From Mesorhizobium amorphae CCNWGS0123 (lineage in GTDB: Bacteria > Pseudomonadota > Alphaproteobacteria > Rhizobiales > Rhizobiaceae), in assembly GCF_001686985.1 (NCBI RefSeq), contig NZ_CP015318.1, positions 3,904,001-3,968,000 on the forward strand: a stretch of DNA of 64,000 nucleotides, read 5' to 3'. The position numbers were made by a program, and so were the translations under genes. Below the pieces are notes generated by a model. It saw nothing but the letters and a program-made list of their open reading frames with translations. It made no database searches and was not told the DNA's origin. Below are positions 18,881 to 27,786 of the stretch, one piece after another. Position 1 is the first letter of the stretch, and every line of letters starts with the position of its first letter.

Positions 18881-19669
18881 ATGACGGGGAAGCAATTGAC
18901 TCTCTCGTTTTCGGCCGAGCAGAACGGCTCAGCGCATGACCACCCTTCCATTGTCGTTATCGACCACCATCCGCTATGGCGAAGTTGTCTGGCCCGGATT
19001 CTTCGCGCCGAGTTCCAGGAATTCGCCATCCTGGAGATCGAGACCGCGCACCATTGGGATTCCATCGTCGGCAAAGACATCAGCCTCGTGGCTCTCAACA
19101 CAGGGAGCTCGATCGTTACGGACGAGCGGGTGCTGGAGAACCTCGCCTACCTTCGTCGATCGCTGCGCGAGGGATATCTCGTGCTGCTTACGGAGATCGA
19201 CGAGTCGGCGATAACCGACGCGATGATCTTCGAACTCAGCAAATATGGCGTCAGGGGCTACATTGCGGCTTCCGCCTCCGTCGAGATCGCGCTCGCGGCC
19301 TTTCGGCTCGTGATGGCTGGCGGGGTCTATTTTCCACGATCGGTGATCATGAGCTGCTCTGACTGGACGCCGGTCTCACCTGAGAACATCGTCGCCCTGC
19401 ACCCGAACGCGACCATGATCGGAATGGCGCCCGAGCCACCTGCCATCGCCAACACGGCCTGCGCCATATTCACGGAACGCGAGCGACAGGTTATGGCATC
19501 CTTGTTGCGCGGCCTGTCTAACAAGGTCATCGCCAGCGAACTCAATCTGTCGCAGAATACGGTCAAGTCGCACATCTCGCACATCATGCGAAAACTGCAT
19601 GCGACAAACCGGACCGAAGCAGTCGTACTCTCCCAGCACGCCGGACCCGTTACAAATGGAGGGTTGTAG
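18881..19669 (+). CDS. LuxR-type regulator with degenerate receiver domain
   Basis: This 262-aa protein has an N-terminal receiver-like domain (about 22-150) and a C-terminal LuxR/FixJ helix-turn-helix (about 196-258; FTERERQVMASLLRGLSNKVIA, then NTVKSHISHIMRKLHA). In the receiver the phospho-acceptor position at the end of strand 3 is Asn73 (SLVALNT) and the usual strand-5 Lys is missing (RGYIAASAS). It is therefore unlikely to be a normal phosphorylated response regulator. No partner kinase is nearby. ATG 18881 is the first good start; the frame open to 18614 overlaps acidic gene 3. It probably controls the adjacent secretion locus. Confidence 0.85.
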   Translation: MTGKQLTLSFSAEQNGSAHDHPSIVVIDHHPLWRSCLARILRAEFQEFAILEIETAHHWDSIVGKDISLVALNTGSSIVTDERVLENLAYLRRSLREGYLVLLTEIDESAITDAMIFELSKYGVRGYIAASASVEIALAAFRLVMAGGVYFPRSVIMSCSDWTPVSPENIVALHPNATMIGMAPEPPAIANTACAIFTERERQVMASLLRGLSNKVIASELNLSQNTVKSHISHIMRKLHATNRTEAVVLSQHAGPVTNGGL

Positions 19670-19707
19670 CGGGGCATTTCCGATGCCTGGGCGCGGCGGA
19701 GTTTGGG

Positions 19708-20337
19708 TTACCCCGCCATCAGCGCCTTGATGCCGTCGGCGACGAACTGCACGGCAAGCGCTGCCAGGATGACGCCGAGCAACCGGGTCAGGATCGAGCG
19801 GCCGGTCTGGCCGAGGATGCGGTCGATGCGCTCGGCCAGCACGAACACCAGATAGGTAATGGCAAGGCAGGCGAAGATGATGCCGACCAACGCTGCCTGC
19901 GCGCCAAACCCCTGGAACGAGCCGGACAGAAGCACGGTCGCCGAAATCGCGCCGGGACCGGCGATCAGCGGGATCGCCAGCGGGAAGGCGGCGATGTTGT
20001 GGATCATGTCCTTGGTGATGGCGACGTCGCCGATCTTCTCCTTGCGATCCTGCCGCCGCTCGAACACCATTTCGAAGGCGATGAAGAACAGCAGAAAACC
20101 GCCGGCGACGCGGAAGGCCGGCAGCGTGATGCCGAACACCGACAGGATCGAGGCGCCGGCAACGGCAAACAGCGCCATCACCAGGAAGCCGATGGTCGAG
20201 GCGCGCACGGAAACCTGCTGGCGCTCCTCGCGGTTCATGCCGCGTGTCACGGCGAGAAAGAGCGGCGCCAGCCCCGGCGGGTCGATGGTCACCAGGATGG
20301 TGACGAAGGCGTTGAACAGGCTGTCGAAGCTCGGCAT
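19708..20337 (-). CDS. MarC/UPF0056 family membrane protein
   Basis: A 209-aa protein with six membrane helices. The DPPGLAPLFLAVT motif in helix 1, AFPLAIPLIAGPGAIS in the middle and the C-terminal RLLGVILAALAVQFVADGI are signatures of the MarC family. Its transport role is undefined; the old link to multiple antibiotic resistance was not confirmed. It is convergent with the LuxR-type gene. Confidence 0.9.
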   Translation of the reverse strand: MPSFDSLFNAFVTILVTIDPPGLAPLFLAVTRGMNREERQQVSVRASTIGFLVMALFAVAGASILSVFGITLPAFRVAGGFLLFFIAFEMVFERRQDRKEKIGDVAITKDMIHNIAAFPLAIPLIAGPGAISATVLLSGSFQGFGAQAALVGIIFACLAITYLVFVLAERIDRILGQTGRSILTRLLGVILAALAVQFVADGIKALMAG

Positions 20338-20431
20338 CTTTCACCCCTCCCGCCGGGCAACGCCCGAACCCCCCAATTGGTAGAGCAAAGCAGGGGCGCT
20401 GGAAACAGCGCGGGAGGAGGATTTGAGCCGG

Positions 20432-20809
20432 CTAGCCGGCAGCGCTGCAGTAGGCTTCGATGCGGTAGCCATCCGGGTCGATGACGAAGGCGGCATAGTA
20501 GTTCTCGCCATAGTCGGCGCGCAGGCCGGGCGCGCCATTGTCGCGGCCGCCTTCGCTGAGCGCCGCCTTGTGAAACGCATCGACGCTTGCACGCGTTGGC
20601 GCGGCGAAGCAGAAATGCAGGCCGGACTTCGCATCCGCCATCACCGGCCGCGGCGCTTCATTCACCCAGAGCGCCACAGTTTCACCGCCATAGCCAAGTG
20701 AAACGGGTGACTGGCTGAGGCAAGAGTAGCCGAGCGGTTTCAGCGCGGCGTCGTAAAAATGTTTCGCGGCATTGGCGTCTCGGACGCCGATCGAGACATG
20801 GTCAAGCAT
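20432..20809 (-). CDS. VOC (glyoxalase-fold) family protein
   Basis: A single vicinal-oxygen-chelate domain of 125 aa: MLDHVSIGVRDANAAKHFYDAAL at the start, HFCFAAP in the middle and YYAAFVIDPDGYRIEAYC at the end. Positions of the first His and last Glu fit the metal site. I choose ATG 20809 because GGAG lies about 8 nt upstream; ATG 20821 has no ribosome site. The substrate is unknown. Confidence 0.88.
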   Translation of the reverse strand: MLDHVSIGVRDANAAKHFYDAALKPLGYSCLSQSPVSLGYGGETVALWVNEAPRPVMADAKSGLHFCFAAPTRASVDAFHKAALSEGGRDNGAPGLRADYGENYYAAFVIDPDGYRIEAYCSAAG

Positions 20810-20841
20810 AGTTTTCTCCATATTTGCAAATGGTTGGTTGA

Positions 20842-21372
20842 TCAGGTTGAAGTCACGCGGCGAGCCAGGAACTCGACCTCAAGGCGCCAGTCCGTGCCGC
20901 CGTCATGCAAACACTCACCCAGCCAGCGGAACGAGTTCTCGGTGATCCGGAAAAAGCTCCAGCGCACGGAGGAGCCGCGGGCGTCGACGCCTTGCTGGAC
21001 GATCGTGTCGCCTTCGGCGCGGCCGAGTTGGCGGCTGAAATACTGGTTGCGCGGGTCGCTCCAGAAAATGTGCCAGGCATCGACGCCAGGATCGTAGACG
21101 CGCAATGTGGTGCCGTAGAACGTCCATGTGCCGAGGGACGGTGAGGGACCGGCATCGCGCGCGGGCAGGATCCATACATCCTGGATCGCTTTGCCTTCCA
21201 GGACCCAGCCAAAATGCACCTCGCCGCGCCCGGTAAGCACCGTGCCGTCTTCGAGGTGGCGTGTGGCATCGAAAGTCCAGGCGCCGACGAAACGGCCGTA
21301 AAGCTTGAGCTTTTCAGCCAGGTCGGGGTTGGGTCCGTCGCTATGCAGGGCTTCGGCAAAGGGATCGATCAT
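20842..21372 (-). CDS. Conserved hypothetical protein, DUF1579-like
   Basis: A 176-aa soluble protein with a likely lipocalin-like beta barrel: LVGAWTFDATRHLEDGT-type opening (GRFVGAWTF), then GEVHFGWVLEGKAIQDVW, GTTLRVYDPGVDAWHIFW and FRITENSFRWLGE. This resembles the DUF1579 group. It is divergent from the AraC regulator with an 86-bp shared promoter region, so that regulator may control it. Function unknown. Confidence 0.7.
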   Translation of the reverse strand: MIDPFAEALHSDGPNPDLAEKLKLYGRFVGAWTFDATRHLEDGTVLTGRGEVHFGWVLEGKAIQDVWILPARDAGPSPSLGTWTFYGTTLRVYDPGVDAWHIFWSDPRNQYFSRQLGRAEGDTIVQQGVDARGSSVRWSFFRITENSFRWLGECLHDGGTDWRLEVEFLARRVTST

Positions 21373-21458
21373 GGTTGCTGCCTCGTTTGTCAGGAGACCA
21401 CGACCAATAGAGGCATGGCTGGGTTCAGCGCTTGGGAAAAATTGCTATCTTTCAAGCC

Positions 21459-22286
21459 ATGACGACGAGCGAGCAAAACCTTGCATCGGGGCAGGGCTGG
21501 CATGTGCACGACGTGGTGTGCACCGCCGGCGCCGGCGACAGCCCGTTCGAGGAAGAGCACCGGACCTTCTGCGTCGCCGCGGTGACTCAAGGCACCTTCC
21601 GCTACCGCACGCGGCAGGGCATGGCGATGCTGGCGCCAGGCGCCATCCTGCTCGGCAATCCCGGCGCGTGCTATGAATGCGGCCATGAGCACGGAGCCGG
21701 CGACCGCTGCCTCTCCTTCCATTTTGCCCCGGCCTATATGGAAGCCATCGTCGCCGAGGTGCCAGGCGCGAGGCGACTTGGCTTCGGTACACCGCGCCTG
21801 CCGCCCTTCCCGGCACTGGCGCCGCTGCTGGCGGAAGCGGAGGCCGCGCGCGAGACGGCCGACAGCGATGCATTCGAGGAACTCGGTCTGCGCATTGCCG
21901 CAGCGGCGGTGGCCGTTGCCGCCGGTACCGCGAATGTCGGCCGTGCGCCGAGCCGCCGCGACCAGAAACGCGTCGCAGAAGCGGTGCGGCGGATCGAACT
22001 CGACGCCGACCAGCCGATTTCGCTGGCTGAACTTGCCGGCGAGACCGCGACCAGTCCTTATCATTTCCTGCGCACATTCCGGCACGTCGCCGGAATGACG
22101 CCTTATCAGTTCCTGCTGAAAACCCGGCTGCACCGGGCCGCGGTGCGGCTGCGCACGTCGGACGAGGCGATCTCTGCCATTGCCTTCGAGGTCGGCTTCA
22201 ACGACCTGTCGACCTTCAACCGCCGCTTTCGGCGTGAAATGGGGCAGGCGCCTGGCGCCTATCGCGCCCGCCGGCGGATCGTCTAG
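21459..22286 (+). CDS. AraC-family transcriptional regulator
   Basis: A 275-aa regulator. An N-terminal cupin-like sensor (about 15-110; FRYRTRQGMAMLAPGAILLGNPG) precedes two C-terminal helix-turn-helix units (about 175-270; ISLAELAGETATSPYHFLRTF, then DEAISAIAFEVGFNDLSTFNRRFRR split over the second unit). The start is ATG 21459; a TTG nine codons earlier is less likely. It is divergent from the DUF1579-like gene, a typical arrangement for AraC regulators and their targets. Confidence 0.9.
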   Translation: MTTSEQNLASGQGWHVHDVVCTAGAGDSPFEEEHRTFCVAAVTQGTFRYRTRQGMAMLAPGAILLGNPGACYECGHEHGAGDRCLSFHFAPAYMEAIVAEVPGARRLGFGTPRLPPFPALAPLLAEAEAARETADSDAFEELGLRIAAAAVAVAAGTANVGRAPSRRDQKRVAEAVRRIELDADQPISLAELAGETATSPYHFLRTFRHVAGMTPYQFLLKTRLHRAAVRLRTSDEAISAIAFEVGFNDLSTFNRRFRREMGQAPGAYRARRRIV

Positions 22287-22464
22287 CGTTCACCGCTTTG
22301 CCCCGGCGGCGGCGAAAAGCGCTTTGGCCATATCGTCGCAATCAACGGTATCCTTTTGAAATCGCCGCCGAAATTGTCTCTGGAAAAGCCGTCGCCGACA
22401 TTGGAGTTTCGGCCGCGCTTCCTATATAAGCAGCCAGTGATTCCTGACTGGATTGTGACCTGAT

Positions 22465-25260
22465 TTGACCGACCAGAAGACACCGCGCGGCGCCGACGGC
22501 GGCCCGACCGGCATCGAGCCGATATCCATCATCGAGGAGATGCAGCGCTCCTATCTCGATTACGCCATGAGCGTGATCGTCAGCCGTGCGCTGCCGGACG
22601 TGCGCGACGGCCTGAAGCCGGTGCATCGCCGCATCCTCTATGCCTCGCATGAGAGCGGCTACCACTGGAACCGCAAGTATGTGAAATCGGCGCGCCCGGT
22701 CGCCGACGTGATGGGTAAATACCATCCGCATGGCGACGCCTCGATCTATGACGCCCTGGTGCGGATGGCGCAGGACTGGTCGCTGCGCGTGCCGCTGATC
22801 GACGGGCAGGGCAATTTCGGCTCGATCGACGGTGATCCGCCGGCGGCGATGCGCTACACCGAGTCGCGCCTGACCAAGGTCGCGCACGAGCTGCTCGAGG
22901 ATATCGACAAGGAAACCGTCGATTTCCAGGACACTTACGATGCATCGGGCAGCGAGCCGAAGGTGCTGCCGGCGCGCTTTCCGAACCTTCTGGTCAACGG
23001 CTCCGGCGGCATCGCCGTCGGCATGGCCACCAACATCCCGCCGCACAATCTCGGCGAAGTCTGCAACGGCGCCATTGCCATCATCGACAACCCGGCGATC
23101 GACCTGCCGGCGCTGATGGAAATCATCCCCGGGCCGGATTTCCCGACCGGCGGCATCGTGCTCGGCCGGTCCGGTATCTACAGCGCCTATTCGACCGGCC
23201 GCGGCTCCATCGTCATGCGCGGCAGGGTCAACATCGAACAGCGCGGCAACGACCGCGAGTCGATCATCATCACCGAGGTTCCCTATCAGGTGAACAAATC
23301 GTCGATGATCGAGAAGATGGCCGAACTTGTGCGCGACAAGCGCATCGAGGGCATTTCCGACATCCGCGACGAGAGCGACCGGCAGGGTTACCGCGTCGTC
23401 ATCGAACTGAAGCGCGACGCCGTCGCCGACGTCATCCTCAACCAGCTTTACCGCTTCACGCCGCTGCAGACCTCGTTCGGCGCCAACATGGTGGCGCTGA
23501 ATGGCGGCAAGCCGGAACTTATGACGCTGACCGATATGCTGAAGGCCTTTGTGGCCTTCCGCGAGGAGGTGATCACCCGGCGCACGAAATTCCTGCTGCG
23601 CAGGGCGCGCGAGAGCGCCCATGTGTTGGTCGGCCTCGCCATCGCGGTCGCCAACATCGACGAAGTCATCAAGCTGATCCGCGCAGCGCCTGATCCGCAG
23701 ACGGCGCGCGAACAGTTGATGGAGCGGCGCTGGCCGGCCAGCGATGTCGAGTCGCTGATCCTGCTGATCGACGACCCGCGCCATCGCATCAACGAGGACG
23801 GCACCTACAATCTGTCCGAGGAGCAGGCGCGCGCCATCCTCGAACTTCGCCTGCAGCGCCTGACCGCGCTTGGCCGCGACGAAATCGCCGATAAGTTGAA
23901 CACGATCGGCACCGAAATCGTCGACTATCTCGACATCCTGTCGTCTCGCGCCCGCGTCCAGCAGATCGTCAAGGACGAGCTTGCCGCCGTGCGCGACGAG
24001 TTCGGCACGCCGCGCCGCACCGAGCTCTCCGAGGGCGGGGCGGACATGGAAGACGAGGACCTGATCCAGCGCGAGGACATGGTCGTCACGGTCAGCCATT
24101 CCGGCTACATCAAGCGCGTGCCGCTGTCGCTCTACCGGGCGCAGCGCCGCGGCGGCAAGGGCCGCTCCGGCATGTCGACCAAGGAAGAGGATTTCGTCAC
24201 CCGGCTGTTCGTCGCCAATACGCACACGCCGGTGCTTTTCTTCTCCTCGCGCGGCATCGTCTACAAGGAAAAGGTGTGGCGCCTGCCGATCGGCAACCCG
24301 CAGTCGCGCGGCAAGGCGCTGATCAATATGCTGCCGCTCGAGCAGGGCGAGCGCATCACCACGATCATGCCGCTGCCCGAGGACGAGACCAGCTGGGGCG
24401 AACTCGACGTGATGTTCGCCACCACGCGCGGCACCGTGCGCCGCAACAAGCTCTCCGACTTCGTCCAGGTCAACCGCAACGGCAAGATCGCCATGAAGCT
24501 GGAGGAGGAAGGCGACGAGATCCTCGGCGTCGAGACCTGCACCGACAATGATGACGTGCTTTTGACCGCAAGCTCCGGCCAGTGCATCCGCTTTTCGGTC
24601 GGCGACGTGCGCGTCTTCCAGAGCCGCAACTCGGTCGGCGTGCGCGGCATTGCCATGGCCGAGACCGACAGGGTGATTTCCATGGCGGTGATCGAGAATG
24701 TCGATGCTCCGCCGGCTGAACGCGCTGCCTATCTCAAGCGAGCGGCGGCCGAACGGCGGCTCGCCGCCGGCATTGCCGCCGGTGAGGAGGAAGAGATCGC
24801 GCTTACCAATGAGGAGATCGGCGAGGAGACGGAACTTTCCGACGAGCGTTACGAATTCCTGAAGGCGCATGAGCAATACGTGCTGACGGTGACCGAATAT
24901 GGCTACGGCAAGCGCTCGTCGTCCTATGATTTCCGCCTGACCGGGCGTGGCGGCAAGGGCATCCGCGCCACAGACGTTTCGAAAGTGGCCGAGATCGGCC
25001 GGCTGGTTGCGACCTTCCCGGTCGGCAATGACGATCAGATCATGCTGGTCTCGGACGGTGGCACGGTCATCCGCGTGCCGGTCGAGGGCATCCGTTTTGC
25101 AAGCCGCGCCACCAAAGGCGTGACCATCTTCAATACCGCCGAAGGCGAGAAGGTGGTGTCTGTCGAGCGGATCTCGGAACCGCAGTCGGACGAGGAAGAG
25201 AGCGTCGAGGGCGAAGCGGATACCGCGGGCGGCGACGCCGGTCCGAACAACGCCGAATAG
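22465..25260 (+). CDS. gyrA: DNA gyrase subunit A
   Basis: GyrA, 931 aa, from a TTG start (no in-frame ATG precedes MQRSYLDYAMSVIV). The catalytic Tyr is Tyr131 in AAMRYTE and the GyrA box QRRGGKG is near residue 560. The protein is longer than the E. coli enzyme, mainly from an acidic insertion in the C-terminal domain (about 745-800) and an acidic tail. In the quinolone-resistance region HPHGDASIYD, Ala92 occupies the position of E. coli Ser83, and Asp96 matches Asp87. The upstream 178 bp have no gene. Confidence 0.97.
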   Translation: MTDQKTPRGADGGPTGIEPISIIEEMQRSYLDYAMSVIVSRALPDVRDGLKPVHRRILYASHESGYHWNRKYVKSARPVADVMGKYHPHGDASIYDALVRMAQDWSLRVPLIDGQGNFGSIDGDPPAAMRYTESRLTKVAHELLEDIDKETVDFQDTYDASGSEPKVLPARFPNLLVNGSGGIAVGMATNIPPHNLGEVCNGAIAIIDNPAIDLPALMEIIPGPDFPTGGIVLGRSGIYSAYSTGRGSIVMRGRVNIEQRGNDRESIIITEVPYQVNKSSMIEKMAELVRDKRIEGISDIRDESDRQGYRVVIELKRDAVADVILNQLYRFTPLQTSFGANMVALNGGKPELMTLTDMLKAFVAFREEVITRRTKFLLRRARESAHVLVGLAIAVANIDEVIKLIRAAPDPQTAREQLMERRWPASDVESLILLIDDPRHRINEDGTYNLSEEQARAILELRLQRLTALGRDEIADKLNTIGTEIVDYLDILSSRARVQQIVKDELAAVRDEFGTPRRTELSEGGADMEDEDLIQREDMVVTVSHSGYIKRVPLSLYRAQRRGGKGRSGMSTKEEDFVTRLFVANTHTPVLFFSSRGIVYKEKVWRLPIGNPQSRGKALINMLPLEQGERITTIMPLPEDETSWGELDVMFATTRGTVRRNKLSDFVQVNRNGKIAMKLEEEGDEILGVETCTDNDDVLLTASSGQCIRFSVGDVRVFQSRNSVGVRGIAMAETDRVISMAVIENVDAPPAERAAYLKRAAAERRLAAGIAAGEEEEIALTNEEIGEETELSDERYEFLKAHEQYVLTVTEYGYGKRSSSYDFRLTGRGGKGIRATDVSKVAEIGRLVATFPVGNDDQIMLVSDGGTVIRVPVEGIRFASRATKGVTIFNTAEGEKVVSVERISEPQSDEEESVEGEADTAGGDAGPNNAE

Positions 25261-25276
25261 GCCTTAGAAACAGCGA

Positions 25277-25297
25277 CGCCGGCCCGATGGGCCGGCG
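25277..25297. terminator. Hairpin after gyrA
   Basis: CGCCGGCCC-GAT-GGGCCGGCG, a perfect 9-bp stem 17 bp after the gyrA stop. There is no T-run, so it is a probable 3' stabiliser or factor-assisted terminator between convergent genes. Confidence 0.6.
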
Positions 25298-25333
25298 CGG
25301 TCGAAAACTCTTCGGCGAAAATGGCTTGCTAAT

Positions 25334-25486
25334 TCAGAAGTGACGGTACGGCTTGCGGGGGCCGAAACCTTCGAAGCGCTTGGTGTTGGCCCTGGCGCGA
25401 ACGCGCCCAGCTTCCTGATGCAGCCCGAATACAGTGGCGATCAGCATGGCGACGGTCATTGCGGTGGCTAGCATGTAGATCAGCAT
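25334..25486 (-). CDS. Small single-helix membrane protein (50 aa)
   Basis: ATG 25486 is preceded by AGGAGA 8-10 nt upstream and the frame ends with TGA at 25334. The product has one hydrophobic helix (MLIYMLATAMTVAMLIATVF) followed by a basic tail rich in Arg/Lys and aromatic residues. It is convergent with gyrA. I do not recognise a family. The good ribosome site and clean helix-plus-positive-tail design favour a real inner-membrane mini-protein. The 195 bp up to coaD hold nothing else. Confidence 0.65.
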   Translation of the reverse strand: MLIYMLATAMTVAMLIATVFGLHQEAGRVRARANTKRFEGFGPRKPYRHF

Positions 25487-25681
25487 GTGCGTGTTCTCCT
25501 GCGCCTAATAACGGATAGATGGGAATTTGGTTTCATCATCTGAAGTGGCAACCTAGTGAACGCTGCGTGAAGCCTTCGTGATCAACGCATTCATCTGTCG
25601 TTCATGTCTGCGAAAAGGTTCACGGATGTTATCTCGATCGGGATTTGCCTTCCGCCCGCGCGCCCGCTAGAAGCACCAGCC

Positions 25682-26182
25682 ATGACCGAACGCATCGCCC
25701 TCTATGCCGGCTCCTTCGACCCGCTGACCAACGGCCATCTCGACGTGCTGAAGGCCTCGCTGGCCGTCGCCGACATCGTCTACGCGGCGATCGGCATCCA
25801 TCCCGGCAAGAAGCCGCTGTTTTCGTTCGAGGAACGGGTCAAGTTGATCGAGACCGCCACCAAGGCCGAATTCGGCAGTGACGGCGCCCGCATCAGGGTC
25901 GTGGCCTTCGACGGGCTGGTCATCGACGCGGCCAGGAGAGAGGGCGCATCGATCATGATCCGCGGCCTGCGCGACGGCACCGACCTCGACTATGAGATGC
26001 AGATGGCTGGCATGAACGAGACCATGGCGCCGGAACTGCAGACGGTTTTTCTGCCTGCCAGCCCTTCGGTCAGAACCATTACCGCCACACTTGTCCGCCA
26101 GATAGCTTCGATGGGAGGCGACATCCGCCCCTTCGTGCCGGCGGCGGTTGCCGGTGCGCTCACCGCCAAATTCGCAAAATAG
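25682..26182 (+). CDS. coaD: Phosphopantetheine adenylyltransferase
   Basis: CoaD makes dephospho-CoA from 4'-phosphopantetheine and ATP. It is 166 aa from ATG 25682. The nucleotidyltransferase motifs are intact: YAGSFDPLTNGHLDVL (TxGH box), MIRGLRDGTDLDYEMQM and the C-terminal TITATLVRQIA equivalent of ISSxxVR. A longer in-frame start at 25604 adds non-conserved residues. Two cyclophilin genes follow closely. Confidence 0.95.
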   Translation: MTERIALYAGSFDPLTNGHLDVLKASLAVADIVYAAIGIHPGKKPLFSFEERVKLIETATKAEFGSDGARIRVVAFDGLVIDAARREGASIMIRGLRDGTDLDYEMQMAGMNETMAPELQTVFLPASPSVRTITATLVRQIASMGGDIRPFVPAAVAGALTAKFAK

Positions 26183-26199
26183 GTTTCTCGGAGAAGACC

Positions 26200-26787
26200 A
26201 TGCAGCTGAAAAAGCTCGCCTCGTTCCTCGTCGTGCTTGTCGGTCTCGTGACCGCATCCGTTTCGGCCTTCGCCGCCGATGCGGAAAACACCATGATCAT
26301 CACGCTGAAGGACGGCGACGTCACCATCGCCCTGCGTCCCGACCTCGCGCCCAAGCATGTCGCGCAGATCAAGAAGCTGGTGCGCGAAGGCGCCTACGAC
26401 AATGTCGCCTTCCATCGTGTCATCGACGGCTTCATGGCGCAGACCGGCGACGTCAAGTTCGGCAACATGAAGAAGGGCTTCAACTCCCAGGCTGTCGGCA
26501 CCGGCGGTTCCGATCTTCCTGACTTGCCGGCCGAGTTCTCGCAGAGCGAACACTACAAGCGCGGCGTGGTCGGCATGGCCCGCTCGCAGGATCCGAACTC
26601 GGCCAACTCGCAGTTCTTCATCATGTTCGCGCCGGCGCCGCCGCTCGATGGCCAGTACACCATCGTCGGCAATGTCGTCAGCGGCATGGAACTGGTCGAC
26701 AACATCAAGAAGGGGGACGAGGCCGACAACGGTACGGTTACCGACCCCGACCGGATGATCAAAGTGCGCATTGCCGCCGACAAATAA
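26200..26787 (+). CDS. Periplasmic cyclophilin-type peptidyl-prolyl isomerase
   Basis: A 195-aa PpiA-like enzyme with a Sec signal (MQLKKLASFLVVLVGLV, cleavage after AFA near residue 26). The cyclophilin core follows, with active-site FHRVIDGFMAQTGDV and ANSQFFIMF. It catalyses proline isomerisation during folding of exported proteins. It lies 17 bp after coaD and 27 bp before a cytoplasmic paralogue, probably in one transcript. Confidence 0.93.
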   Translation: MQLKKLASFLVVLVGLVTASVSAFAADAENTMIITLKDGDVTIALRPDLAPKHVAQIKKLVREGAYDNVAFHRVIDGFMAQTGDVKFGNMKKGFNSQAVGTGGSDLPDLPAEFSQSEHYKRGVVGMARSQDPNSANSQFFIMFAPAPPLDGQYTIVGNVVSGMELVDNIKKGDEADNGTVTDPDRMIKVRIAADK

Positions 26788-26814
26788 ATCTGTTTTTTCA
26801 AAAGGATATCTGAC

Positions 26815-27327
26815 ATGGCTGAGATCAAGGACCGCGAAAACGCGCTCATCATGGAAACGACCAAGGGCCAGGTCGTCATCGAACTTTTGCCCGATCTGGC
26901 GCCCGGACACGTCGCCCGCATCAAGGAACTGACACGCGAAGGCGCCTATGACGGCGTGGTCTTCCACCGCGTCATCGACGGCTTCATGGCGCAGACCGGC
27001 GACGTCAAGTTCGGCAATTCCTCGAAGCCGACTTTTGCGCCGTCCCGCGCCGGCATGGGCGGCTCCGAGAAGCCGGACCTGAAGGCCGAGTTCTCCAACG
27101 CCAACCATGCCCGCGGCACCTGCTCGATGGCCCGGGCCCAGAACCCGAATTCGGCCAACTCGCAGTTCTTCATCTGCTTCGACGACGCCGCCTTCCTCAA
27201 CCGTCAGTACACGGTCTGGGGCCAGGTCATCGAAGGCATGGACAATGTCGACAAGATCAAGCGCGGCGAGCCGGTGCAGGATCCCGACAAGATCGTGTCG
27301 CTGAAGGTCGCGGCCGACATCAAGTAA
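26815..27327 (+). CDS. Cytoplasmic cyclophilin-type peptidyl-prolyl isomerase
   Basis: A 170-aa PpiB-like protein without a signal peptide, paralogous to the upstream gene (FHRVIDGFMAQTGDV, ANSQFFICF, YTVWGQVIEGMDNVDKI). The pair looks like a tandem duplication specialised for two compartments. Confidence 0.93.
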   Translation: MAEIKDRENALIMETTKGQVVIELLPDLAPGHVARIKELTREGAYDGVVFHRVIDGFMAQTGDVKFGNSSKPTFAPSRAGMGGSEKPDLKAEFSNANHARGTCSMARAQNPNSANSQFFICFDDAAFLNRQYTVWGQVIEGMDNVDKIKRGEPVQDPDKIVSLKVAADIK

Positions 27328-27336
27328 GGCAAGACG

Positions 27337-27786
27337 ATGATGGGCGCTGTCTGGTCCCTGCTCGGCATACTGTCCGGCGCCTTCATCGCCGTACAGGCGC
27401 CCATCAATTCGCAGCTGGCGCGCGGCCTGGGTCTCCCGGTTGCCGCGGCCGCATTCTCCTTCCTGTCCGGCGCCATCGTGCTCGGCATCATCGCCGTCGC
27501 GGTAGGGAAGCTTCAGGGCATCTCGCTCGACTGGAAGGCGCCGGCGCCCTGGCTGTTCGTTGCCGGCGGTATGCTCGGCGGCTTCTACGTCACACTTTCG
27601 ACCATCCTGACGCCGCGCATCGGCGCCGCCGCCCTGATGGCGTTCCTGGTGGCCGGGCAGTTGCTGGCCGGCATGCTCATCGACCGAGCCGGCTTCCTTG
27701 GCGTCGCCGTGCGCGAGATTTCGCTCGGCCGTGTCGCCGGTGCGGTTCTGCTGCTGGCCGGAGCGCTGCTTATCCGGCTTTACTGA
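27337..27786 (+). CDS. DMT-superfamily (YdcZ/DUF606-like) membrane protein
   Basis: A 149-aa protein with five hydrophobic helices, among them VQAPINSQLARGLGLPVAAA and GGFYVTLSTILTPRIGAA, hallmarks of the DUF606/YdcZ half-size transporters. The substrate is unknown. The stop overlaps the queA start by one base (TGATG), so translation is coupled. Confidence 0.85.
   Translation: MMGAVWSLLGILSGAFIAVQAPINSQLARGLGLPVAAAAFSFLSGAIVLGIIAVAVGKLQGISLDWKAPAPWLFVAGGMLGGFYVTLSTILTPRIGAAALMAFLVAGQLLAGMLIDRAGFLGVAVREISLGRVAGAVLLLAGALLIRLY

Noticed and set aside
22342..24876. 844-codon frame opposite gyrA
   Set aside because: Antisense shadow of gyrA with no recognisable domain.
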